Assembly: GCA_902473545.1 (NCBI GenBank)
Contig: CABRSG010000043.1
Coordinates: 1-12,204, forward strand
DNA length: 12,204 bases
From: an uncultured Lachnospiraceae bacterium
GTDB lineage: Bacteria > Bacillota > Clostridia > Lachnospirales > Lachnospiraceae
Direction: 5' to 3'
Shown here: piece after piece, positions 1-6,529 of the stretch
How the letters are laid out: each line of letters begins with the position of its first letter
Position numbering within the stretch: position 1 is the stretch's first letter
Notes under the pieces: generated by a model
Database searches by the model: none
What the model was told of the DNA's origin: nothing
The model's input: the letters and a program-made list of their open reading frames with translations, nothing else
Made by a program: the position numbers and the translations under genes

Positions 1-75
1 ACTGACTATCTCGCCTGCTATGTAATATATAACTGCAAATGTTGGAACACCAAGAAGCATTCCTGCAAATCCGCA
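1..75 (-). pseudogene. C-terminal fragment of an AI-2E-family membrane protein, joined out of frame to the dehydratase gene
   Basis: A minus-strand reading in a different frame from the dehydratase gene gives GFAGMLLGVPTFAVIYYI followed by AGEIVS, and stays open to the window edge. It resembles the last conserved segment of AI-2E/PerM-family transporters, which typically ends in a G-M-L-x-G-V-P-x-F-A-V-I-Y pattern after a glycine-rich helix. Upstream in this frame (beyond about position 85) the sequence no longer looks like that family, while the other frame reads as a good enolase-superfamily protein up to about position 70. This is therefore a junction between two unrelated genes. The family assignment rests on about 20 residues recognised by eye. 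The rest of the fragment, if any, lies outside the window. A biological rearrangement and an assembly misjoin are both possible. Confidence 0.5.
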
Positions 76-530
76 TATTCCTCCGGCTGCACCAGACTGC
101 GGCTCTCTTTCCCCCAGTCAAACTGAATCTGGCTTGCATAGGCGCGCAGCTTCGGATTTGTCTTTCCGCCAAGAAGCTGATAGCAGGGCACTCCAAACGC
201 TTTGCCCTTAATATCCCACAATGCAATATCAATCGCGCTGACAGCGCTCATTACAACGCCGCCATTTCCCAGCCCCCAAAACGTGGAACGATGAAGCTTG
301 TCCCAGATTTGCTCGTTGTTCATCGGATCCATCCCGATGACCAGTTTTCCAAAATCCTGTGCCATTCCGTAAGCTGCGTTTTTCGCCCGCCCATAGGTCA
401 GGCCCATTTCGCCGTATCCGCTGATACCTTCATCCGTATTGATACGCACAATGGTCGGATTCCATGGAGAACTCTCCGTCGCCGCCCTGCCCAGCGTGAC
501 AAGGATGACGTCTACACTTGTTATTTTCAT
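18..530 (-). CDS. Enolase-superfamily (mandelate racemase/muconate lactonizing type) dehydratase, truncated N-terminal part
   Basis: The protein begins MKITSVDVILV, typical of the capping domain of MR/MLE proteins that dehydrate or racemise sugar acids. Supporting motifs are TDEGISGYGE (about 32-41), the S-A-I-D-I-A-L-W-D-I-K-G-K stretch (98-110) and the G-x-P-x-Y-x-L-L-G-G loop (113-122), then the start of the barrel, KLRAYAS (127-133). Family members are usually about 370-400 residues; this frame stops after 170. Family likeness ends near LVQPEEYAD (146-154); the last 16 residues are a frame-shifted reading of other DNA. All barrel catalytic residues (K-x-K and the metal-binding D/E/E) are missing, so this product cannot be active. 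I chose the ATG at 530 because GGAAGGG lies about 7 nt upstream; an upstream ATG at 581 would overlap the previous gene. It is last in the operon, after a 34-nt gap. Exact substrate class is unknown. Confidence 0.8.
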   Translation of the reverse strand: MKITSVDVILVTLGRAATESSPWNPTIVRINTDEGISGYGEMGLTYGRAKNAAYGMAQDFGKLVIGMDPMNNEQIWDKLHRSTFWGLGNGGVVMSAVSAIDIALWDIKGKAFGVPCYQLLGGKTNPKLRAYASQIQFDWGKESRSLVQPEEYADLQECFLVFQHLQLYIT

Positions 531-564
531 TTCTTTTCCCTTCCGCTGTTCAAACAGCAATCTT

Positions 565-1614
565 TTAAAATAGCTTTTCACTGTTTATGCCGACAAGCTC
601 TGCCGCCAGCTTTAGATTTCGCAGGCTGATATCCGAAAGCTTCAGACCGTTTTCCTGTGCTTCCCGATAGCGCAGCTCCTCCAGATAGCCCGGATAGACC
701 ACCTGCCCCGCCTCCTTTGCCGGCGGATTTGCAAGCACAGCGCGCCCCCATTTCTCTGCGCGTCTGCTGTACTCTTTTATATCCATAAACTTTGCAATAT
801 CCAGCACCTGTACATAGCACCCGTAATTTGCCGGCTTCTTTACGTCGCGGCAGAGGCTGATGACATCCGTCTCATAGGCACCGCCCGACAGGATACCCGC
901 CATAATATTCACCATCCCCGCAATCCCGGATCCCTTTGCACCGCCAAACGGGAGAAGACTGCCATGTAAGAGAATTTCCTCCGGATCTGTCGTTGGTTTG
1001 CCATTGCGGTCGAGTCCCAATCCTTCCGGCACAGACTCTCCCAGATTCATTGCATTCTCCAGCTTATTTCCAGCGCATACCGAGGATGCCATATCCAGAC
1101 AATAGCATGGCAGCTCCCCCATCGGCGCTGCAAAGGTAAATGGATTCGTTCCATAATACTTTTCGGTTCCTCCATAGGGCGCCATAGACGCTGGAGAATT
1201 TGCCATCAGTGTAAGGATCTTTCCCTTCGCCGTCACGCCCGGAGCATAGTAAAGTCCGGCGGCGTAGTGCTGCAGATTTATGATCGTCACACTTCCCATT
1301 CCCGTCTCAGACGCCATCTCCACTGCGAGCGCAATTGCTTGCTTAAGCACCGTGATCCCCGGTCCCTGATCTCCGTCCATCACAGCGGACGACGGAAATT
1401 TTTTCAGAATACGGATATCCGGCTCCGTGTTTATTGTCCGCTTTAAAAATTGCTCCGTATACTTCAGTACCAGCCCGACGCCGTGTGACCATACGCCCTT
1501 TGCCTCCGTCGTCACAAAAAGATCCGCCATCTGATATGCCCGCTCCTTTTGCAACCCCGCCTGCTCAAATATCTGTGCGACGGTTTCCAGACATTTCTCA
1601 TAAGAAACTGTCAT
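565..1614 (-). CDS. Ldh2/YiaK-family NAD(P)-dependent 2-hydroxyacid dehydrogenase (malate/L-lactate dehydrogenase family)
   Basis: This 349-residue protein has the usual length of the Ldh2 family (malate and L-lactate dehydrogenases, ureidoglycolate dehydrogenase AllD, 2,3-diketo-L-gulonate reductase YiaK), which use a fold unrelated to Rossmann dehydrogenases. Visible motifs are SHG at 43-45 (His44 matches the proposed catalytic His of YiaK), a second His at 116, the cofactor loop YYGTNPFTFAAP (153-164), D-M-A-S-S (174-178), D-R-N-G-K-P-T-T-D (202-210) and a glycine-rich PFGGAKGSGIAG stretch (222-233). The position five residues after the SHG serine, commonly Arg, is Leu48, and the usual H-F-G-x-x-G motif reads H-Y-A-A-G-L, so this is a divergent member. 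The start at 1614 gives the family-standard N-terminus and follows the previous stop by 41 nt; GGGAG lies rather far upstream. A 2-keto or 2-hydroxy sugar acid is a reasonable guess for the substrate. Confidence 0.85.
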   Translation of the reverse strand: MTVSYEKCLETVAQIFEQAGLQKERAYQMADLFVTTEAKGVWSHGVGLVLKYTEQFLKRTINTEPDIRILKKFPSSAVMDGDQGPGITVLKQAIALAVEMASETGMGSVTIINLQHYAAGLYYAPGVTAKGKILTLMANSPASMAPYGGTEKYYGTNPFTFAAPMGELPCYCLDMASSVCAGNKLENAMNLGESVPEGLGLDRNGKPTTDPEEILLHGSLLPFGGAKGSGIAGMVNIMAGILSGGAYETDVISLCRDVKKPANYGCYVQVLDIAKFMDIKEYSRRAEKWGRAVLANPPAKEAGQVVYPGYLEELRYREAQENGLKLSDISLRNLKLAAELVGINSEKLF

Positions 1615-1655
1615 CTCTCTTTGTTTTCTCCCTTCTGTGCCAGGCAGCATTTCCA

Positions 1656-2657
1656 TCACGATTTTGCCGCTGCACGGGGATGCTCCGGAGCATTTACTGC
1701 ACATTCCGGTTTTTTCCCCTCCGCCACCTCCAGCACACTTTTCACTACGCTTCTCACTGCATTGTACAGGCTTTCCATCGTAAAAGAAGCATTATGCGGC
1801 GTCATTGCCACCCGTTCCATGTCAAACAGAGGATAAGCTGCTTCTGAAATCGGCTCGCTGGCATAGACGTCCAGTCCCGCCCCCAGAATCTTCTTCTTTT
1901 CCAGTGCTGCGATCAGCTCTTCCTCACAGATTACGTCCCCTCTGGAAGTGTTGATTAAAACAGCGCTGTTCTTCATCATTTCAAACTGTTTTCTGCCGAT
2001 GCTCCTTCTTGTCTGCGGCGTGGACGGAAGATGGAGGCTGACAAAATCCGCTTCCCGGAAAATACGATCTGCCTCTTCCACCCGCTCTATATACTCCGGC
2101 AATTCTCCTGCATACGCATCGTATCCCAAAACTCTCATCCCAAAACCGCAGGATGCGATCTGCGCCACATGTCGTCCGATATTCCCACACCCGATGATGC
2201 CAAGCGTCCGTCCGGTCAGTTCAAAGCCGCGGCTTGCAATATCTGACGTAAACATCTGATATCTCGCACGCTCTCTGCGGAATTTTTCATTTACCTTCTG
2301 GGCATTGCGCGCACATTCCAGCATCAGCATAATCGCTGCCTCTGCCACCGTCCTGCTGTTGATTCCCGGTGTATTCGTCACATAAATCCCCTTCTCCTGT
2401 GCATATGACACATCCACCGTCTCATATCCGACGCCCCGGCGTGCAATCAGTTTCAGCCTGGGCGCCGCATCTATAATCGCACGGTTAAACCCGTGCTTTG
2501 GCTGTTCAAACGCAACCAGTGCATCGCAGTCTTCTATATCCCGACAGATCCCCTCCTCGGTCGGCTCCAGCCCGCGCTTGATCTCAATTCCATTTTTTCT
2601 TAATTCCTCTGCCGCAAACTCCGGCAGATCATGGTATACCAAAAGTCTGAATGCCAT
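1656..2657 (-). CDS. D-isomer-specific 2-hydroxyacid dehydrogenase (SerA/hydroxypyruvate reductase-like)
   Basis: A 333-residue protein with the two-domain layout of NAD-dependent D-2-hydroxyacid dehydrogenases, which reversibly reduce a 2-oxo acid to the D-2-hydroxy acid. The Rossmann motif GCGNIG is at 156-161 in the T-L-G-I-I-G context. The catalytic triad is intact: Arg239 in NTSRGD, Glu268 in SEP and His288 in MTPHNAS. Other family marks are RRGVGYETVDV (73-83) and N-T-P-G-I-N-S-R-T-V-A-E-A (95-107). No C-terminal ACT domain is present, so it is not a full-length regulated SerA; glyoxylate/hydroxypyruvate reductase or a sugar-acid enzyme fits better. It starts 13 nt after the ATPase gene stop with AAAGGGTAGG in front, and is followed by the Ldh2-family gene, whose substrates usually have the opposite C2 configuration. 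Confidence 0.9.
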   Translation of the reverse strand: MAFRLLVYHDLPEFAAEELRKNGIEIKRGLEPTEEGICRDIEDCDALVAFEQPKHGFNRAIIDAAPRLKLIARRGVGYETVDVSYAQEKGIYVTNTPGINSRTVAEAAIMLMLECARNAQKVNEKFRRERARYQMFTSDIASRGFELTGRTLGIIGCGNIGRHVAQIASCGFGMRVLGYDAYAGELPEYIERVEEADRIFREADFVSLHLPSTPQTRRSIGRKQFEMMKNSAVLINTSRGDVICEEELIAALEKKKILGAGLDVYASEPISEAAYPLFDMERVAMTPHNASFTMESLYNAVRSVVKSVLEVAEGKKPECAVNAPEHPRAAAKS

Positions 2658-2670
2658 CGTCCTACCCTTT

Positions 2671-3678
2671 CTATTCCAGAGAGCTCGTTTTCGCCTGTTT
2701 CATCCGCTCCCGCGATTCCCCGGCAAAATGGCATGCCACACAGTGTCCGGGTGTTATCTCCTTCAGCGGCGGATCCTCCGCAGAACACTTTTCCTGGGCC
2801 ATCCAGCAGCGCGGCGCAAACCGGCAGCCGGGTTTCGGATCCATCGGACTTGGAACGTCTCCTTTTAATAAGATACGGTTTACCTTTCGATCCACGCTCA
2901 CCTGCGGTACCGCGGAGAGCAGTGCGATCGAATACGGATGCATTGCCGATTCGAACATCGTATCTGTATCGCACGTCTCCACAATCTGACCAAGATACAT
3001 TACTGCGATGCGGTTTGAGATATGGCGTACAACGCTGAGGTCATGCGAGATAAACAGATACGACAGTCCCTGTTCGCGCTGGATATCCATCAGCAGATTG
3101 ATAATTTTTGCCTGCACGGAAACATCCAGAGAGGATACCGGCTCATCACAGACGATCAGCGCCGGATCAAGCGAGAGAGCCCTGGCAATGCCAACCACCT
3201 GGCGCATACCGCCATCCAGCTCATGCGGATAGCATTCCAGCAGTTCCTTCGGCATATCTACCCGCTCACATAATGCCTCCACCTTCCGGTCAATCTCTGT
3301 ACTGCTTCCCATATGCTGGACTTCATACGCCTCCCGCAAAATTTTCCGTATTGTTTTTCTTGGATTCAGGGAAGAATACGGATCCTGGAAAATAATCTGC
3401 ATTCTGCGCCTGAGCGCAGCGCTTTCCTCGCCTCTTGCCTTCAGCACATCCCTGCCCTCAAAAAGCAGTTCGCCGCCGGTCGCTTTCAGCAGCCGCATAG
3501 TCACATTCCCGATCGTGCTCTTTCCACACCCTGATTCTCCCACCAGCCCCAGGGTTTCTCCCGGATAAATTTCAAAGCTCACATCATCTACTGCATGCAG
3601 CATCCCTTTGCGTCTGATACGGAAATACATTTTCAAATGCTTCGCCTCAACCAGAGGCCTCTTCTCTCTATCTTCCAT
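2671..3678 (-). CDS. Opp/Dpp-type ABC importer ATP-binding protein, second subunit (OppF/DppF-like)
   Basis: A 335-residue ATPase that would power uptake with the partner ATPase encoded just upstream. It shows Walker A GESGCGKST (47-55), Q-loop Gln98 in I-I-F-Q-D-P-Y-S-S-L-N-P, Walker B ALIVCDEP (173-180), D-loop S-S-L-D and H-loop His212. The signature reads LDGGMRQ (154-160), with Asp in place of the usual Ser of LSGGQ. The C-terminal oligopeptide-transporter extension (about 230-320) carries Cys285, 291, 298, 313 and 316, as in Opp/Dpp ATPases. I chose the ATG at 3678 because GGAGGAG lies 4 nt ahead and the previous stop ends 11 nt upstream; a longer reading from 3804 would overlap the preceding gene widely. 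The Asp in the signature occurs in some homologues but may make one ATP site non-canonical. Confidence 0.92.
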   Translation of the reverse strand: MEDREKRPLVEAKHLKMYFRIRRKGMLHAVDDVSFEIYPGETLGLVGESGCGKSTIGNVTMRLLKATGGELLFEGRDVLKARGEESAALRRRMQIIFQDPYSSLNPRKTIRKILREAYEVQHMGSSTEIDRKVEALCERVDMPKELLECYPHELDGGMRQVVGIARALSLDPALIVCDEPVSSLDVSVQAKIINLLMDIQREQGLSYLFISHDLSVVRHISNRIAVMYLGQIVETCDTDTMFESAMHPYSIALLSAVPQVSVDRKVNRILLKGDVPSPMDPKPGCRFAPRCWMAQEKCSAEDPPLKEITPGHCVACHFAGESRERMKQAKTSSLE

Positions 3679-3689
3679 CTGATCTCCTC

Positions 3690-4652
3690 CTATTGCCCGC
3701 TCCAGAAGCACTCTGCAAAATGATCCTCGTTGAGCTTTTTCAGATGCGGGCGCTCTTTTCTGCACTGCTGCGTACAGAAGCTGCATCTCGGTCCGAAGGA
3801 ACATCCTTCCGGCAAATTGTGAAGATCTGCCACGCGCCCCGGAATCGCATTCAGACGCTCGCGCTCACCCGTAAGCTTCGGAATCGCCCCAAGCAGGCCA
3901 ATCGTATAGGGATGCGCCGGGTTAGTGAATACCTCGCGCACAGTACCATACTCAATGATCCGTCCCGCGTACATCACCGCTACTCTCTGGCAAAGCTCCG
4001 CGACAATTCCCAGATTATGCGTAATCATCAGCAGGGACGAATTATATTTTATCTGCAGCTCCTTCATCAGTTCCAGGATCTGCGCCTGAATCGTGACGTC
4101 CAGCGCCGTCGTCGGCTCATCTGCGATCAGAAGCTCAGGGTTGCATGCCAGCGCCGCCGCAATTCCCACGCGCTGACGCATCCCGCCCGAAAACTGATTC
4201 GGATAGTCCTTAATGCGGCTGCCTTTGATCCCCACCATTTCCAGAAGCTCTGACGCGCGCGCATCCGCTTCCTTCCTGTTCATCCCGGCATGTTTTCTGA
4301 GCACCATCGCAATCTGTTCTCCGACCGTGAACACCGGATTCAACGCCGTCAGTGGATTCTGAAAAATCATTGCGATTTTATTTCCCCGCATGTGCTCCAG
4401 TTCCTTTTCCTTCATAGAAAAGACTGATTTTCCATGATACCGGATATCCCCTCCGGTAAACTTTCCGGCTGGCTGCGGCAGGAGATTCAAAGTAGATAAT
4501 GCTGTGGTTGTCTTTCCTGCACCTGCCTCGCCTACAAGTCCAAGGCTTTCTCCCTTGTAAATCGTCAGATCTACGCCGTTGAGCGCATACACGATAGCTC
4601 GCTCTGTCTTAAATTCCGCCTGCAGACCGGTAATTTTCAGTAATTCTTCCAT
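3690..4652 (-). CDS. Opp/Dpp-type ABC importer ATP-binding protein, first subunit (OppD/DppD-like)
   Basis: A 320-residue ATPase with Walker A GEAGAGKTT (41-49), Q-loop Gln98 (I-F-Q-N-P-L-T-A-L-N-P), a canonical signature FSGGMRQR (154-161), Walker B ELLIADEP (173-180), T-T-A-L-D and H-loop His212 in MITHNLG. The C-terminal extension carries the Opp/Dpp cysteines (284, 290, 293, 297 and 315), a pattern known in this family to hold a structural metal or Fe-S site in some members. It should pair with the OppF/DppF-like subunit on the cytoplasmic face of the two permeases. A strong ribosome binding site, AAAGGAGG, stands 5 nt before the ATG. It follows the permease gene by 11 nt and ends 11 nt before its partner, typical of a tightly translated transporter operon. 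Confidence 0.93.
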   Translation of the reverse strand: MEELLKITGLQAEFKTERAIVYALNGVDLTIYKGESLGLVGEAGAGKTTTALSTLNLLPQPAGKFTGGDIRYHGKSVFSMKEKELEHMRGNKIAMIFQNPLTALNPVFTVGEQIAMVLRKHAGMNRKEADARASELLEMVGIKGSRIKDYPNQFSGGMRQRVGIAAALACNPELLIADEPTTALDVTIQAQILELMKELQIKYNSSLLMITHNLGIVAELCQRVAVMYAGRIIEYGTVREVFTNPAHPYTIGLLGAIPKLTGERERLNAIPGRVADLHNLPEGCSFGPRCSFCTQQCRKERPHLKKLNEDHFAECFWSGQ

Positions 4653-4663
4653 AGCGTCCTCCT

Positions 4664-5521
4664 TTAAAGCTTCTTGGGATCGAGAATATCACGCATCCCG
4701 TCGCCGAGGAAATTAAATGCCAGCACAGTAATCATCAGCGCAATCCCCGGCGCCAGGACCAGCCACGGGCATGTGGCAAGGTACGACCTTCCATCCGCAA
4801 TCATATTGCCCCAGGAGGGAGTCGGCGCAGGAATTCCAAGATTCAGAAAGCTAAGCGTCGCCTCCACCAGAATCGCATTGCCGAAACGACTGCTCGCCAG
4901 AATGATAATCGGAGTCGTCACATTCGGAAAAATCTGCGTAAACATGATATGGAACCCCGATCCTCCAAGAACACGGGACGCCGACACAAATTCCTGCTTT
5001 TTCACTACCATAACATTGTTGCGTACAACCTTGCAGTAGCGCACCCACCCGGAAATCGTCAGGACAGCGATCAGATTAAACACGCTGGTTCCCATCACCG
5101 ACATTACGGCAATTGCCAGGATAATATTCGGAATCGCCAGAAATACATCGCAGGCACGCATGATAACCTTATCCGCAATCCCTCCGGCATACCCTGCAAC
5201 GATCCCCAGAACACTGCCGACCAATACCTGCAGGAAAACAGCGGCCGCCGCGATCAGAAGGGACGCCGTTCCGCCCGTGAGGAGCCGTGTGAGCACGTCC
5301 CTCCCCAGCTGATCGGTTCCGAGAATATGTCCGTCCAGCCCGTCGGCAAATCCCACCGGCGACATCATACGCTCACTGAGCGAGGAAAGCTCCGGACTGT
5401 ACCGGACATAAAGCGGTGATGTAAAGCAGATCAGCAATACCGAAACTGCCAGCAAAAAACCAACCACAAAGAATGGATTTCTTCTCATCCGATACCATAA
5501 AATCTTCTTATTCAAATCCAT
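4664..5521 (-). CDS. Opp/Dpp-type ABC importer permease, second subunit (OppC/DppC-like)
   Basis: A 285-residue membrane protein with six likely spans: one near 17-35, then a block from about 85 to 275. The extracytoplasmic hallmark HILGTDQLGRDVLTRLL (65-81) is typical of DppC/OppC subunits, and the EAA loop that contacts the ATPases is visible as EFVSASRVLGGSGF followed by IFPN (177-200). The start is slightly ambiguous. The ATG at 5521 lies directly after GGAGGG with no spacer, while a TTG two codons later (5515) has the normal spacing of 6 nt to the same sequence. Either gives essentially the same protein. The upstream permease stop is only 6 nt away, so coupling could explain use of the ATG. 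Substrate specificity is not readable from permease sequence. Confidence 0.92.
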   Translation of the reverse strand: MDLNKKILWYRMRRNPFFVVGFLLAVSVLLICFTSPLYVRYSPELSSLSERMMSPVGFADGLDGHILGTDQLGRDVLTRLLTGGTASLLIAAAAVFLQVLVGSVLGIVAGYAGGIADKVIMRACDVFLAIPNIILAIAVMSVMGTSVFNLIAVLTISGWVRYCKVVRNNVMVVKKQEFVSASRVLGGSGFHIMFTQIFPNVTTPIIILASSRFGNAILVEATLSFLNLGIPAPTPSWGNMIADGRSYLATCPWLVLAPGIALMITVLAFNFLGDGMRDILDPKKL

Positions 5522-5527
5522 CCCTCC

Positions 5528-6451
5528 TCATTCCAGCGTAATGCGCGGATCAATGATCGAATTGATAATATCTACCACCAGATTGATAATCGCAAACATT
5601 GCCGCGATCAGCAGCAGCGTCGACTGTACAAGCTGGTAATCCCTGGTGCTGACTGCCTGATTGACAAGCTGTCCAAGACCGGACCAGGAGAAAATAGTCT
5701 CCACTACAACTGTTCCGGCAAGGAAAACACCGATCTGCACACCTACCAGGGTGACGATCGGGATCAGCGCATTTTTAAATGCATACTTCCATAGTACCTT
5801 CCGCCTGCTGATCCCCTTTGCATAGGTCGCCGTTATATAATCCTCTTTTAATACATCAATCATTCCGGAGCGTCCGATTCTGGTAATCTCCGCCGCGACC
5901 GGATAGCCGAGCGTGATTGCCGGAAGAATCACATATTTGATTCCGCCATAGCCCATGGCAGGCAGCCATCCAAGCTTTGATGAAAATACGTAGATCAGAA
6001 GGATACCAAGCCATACCGGCGACATCGACTGCCCGAATATCGCAAAAAACATTGCCAGAAAGTCTGTCACCGTTCCCTGTTTTGATCCCGCTATTACTCC
6101 AAGCGGAATACTGACCAGCAGACAGACGACCATTGTCCAGAAGGTAAGTGTCCCGGTAACGGGCAGCCGGTTTGCAATAATCGCAGCCACCGGCTGTTTA
6201 TAAATCGTCGAGGTTCCCAGATCTCCCTTTAAAACACCCGAAATATATATCAGATACTGCTCCGGGAGCGGCTTGTCCAGCCCCAGTTTTTTTTCCATCG
6301 CCTCCACCTGCTCTTCCGTCGCATCATCCGGCAGCATCATGCGCGCCGGGCTTCCGTCCGCCATGCGGATCAGCGCAAAGGCAAACAGAGCCACAAAGAA
6401 TAATACGAGCAGCGTCTGCAAAATTCTTTTTCCAATATAGCGCAGCAACAT
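5528..6451 (-). CDS. Opp/Dpp-type ABC importer permease, first subunit (OppB/DppB-like)
   Basis: A 307-residue permease starting MLLRYIGKRILQTLLVLFF, the usual N-terminal first span of DppB/OppB. A soluble loop follows (about 32-95, with L-G-L-D-K-P-L-P-E-Q-Y and G-D-L-G-T-S), then five more spans. The EAA loop is DYITATYAKGISRRKVLWKY followed by AFKNALIPI (204-232), and the C-terminal D-P-R-I motif is also family-typical. The start has a good site, GCAGGAGGG, about 6 nt ahead. It follows the binding-protein gene after 78 nt containing GC-rich hairpins, and is separated from the second permease by 6 nt. With its partners it would form the membrane channel of the importer. Confidence 0.93.
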   Translation of the reverse strand: MLLRYIGKRILQTLLVLFFVALFAFALIRMADGSPARMMLPDDATEEQVEAMEKKLGLDKPLPEQYLIYISGVLKGDLGTSTIYKQPVAAIIANRLPVTGTLTFWTMVVCLLVSIPLGVIAGSKQGTVTDFLAMFFAIFGQSMSPVWLGILLIYVFSSKLGWLPAMGYGGIKYVILPAITLGYPVAAEITRIGRSGMIDVLKEDYITATYAKGISRRKVLWKYAFKNALIPIVTLVGVQIGVFLAGTVVVETIFSWSGLGQLVNQAVSTRDYQLVQSTLLLIAAMFAIINLVVDIINSIIDPRITLE

Positions 6452-6501
6452 TCTTTTTCCCTCCTGCTCTTTGGCGCTGCGGCGCAGAAGATTTTCCCTC
6501 C

Positions 6502-6515
6502 CGCGCAGCAGCGCG
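6502..6515 (-). other. GC-rich hairpin between binding-protein and permease genes
   Basis: CGCGC, a 4-nt loop and GCGCG form a perfect short stem in the 78-nt gap after the binding-protein stop. A second weak GCGC-based hairpin lies closer to the permease start, around 6472-6485. No U-run follows on the minus strand, so it is not a standard terminator. Hairpins after the binding-protein gene often act as mRNA 3'-end stabilisers or partial attenuators that give more binding protein than permease; that role here is inferred only. Confidence 0.35.
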
Positions 6516-6529
6516 TAGCCCTGCCAATA

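Noticed and set aside
531..581. Longer start for the dehydratase gene at 581
   Set aside because: It would overlap the previous gene and add a basic 17-residue tail not seen in the family; the ATG at 530 has a clear binding site.
39..629. Plus-strand open frame (196 codons) opposite the dehydratase and the end of the Ldh2-family gene
   Set aside because: It spans two real minus-strand genes and the junction; no protein-like motifs.
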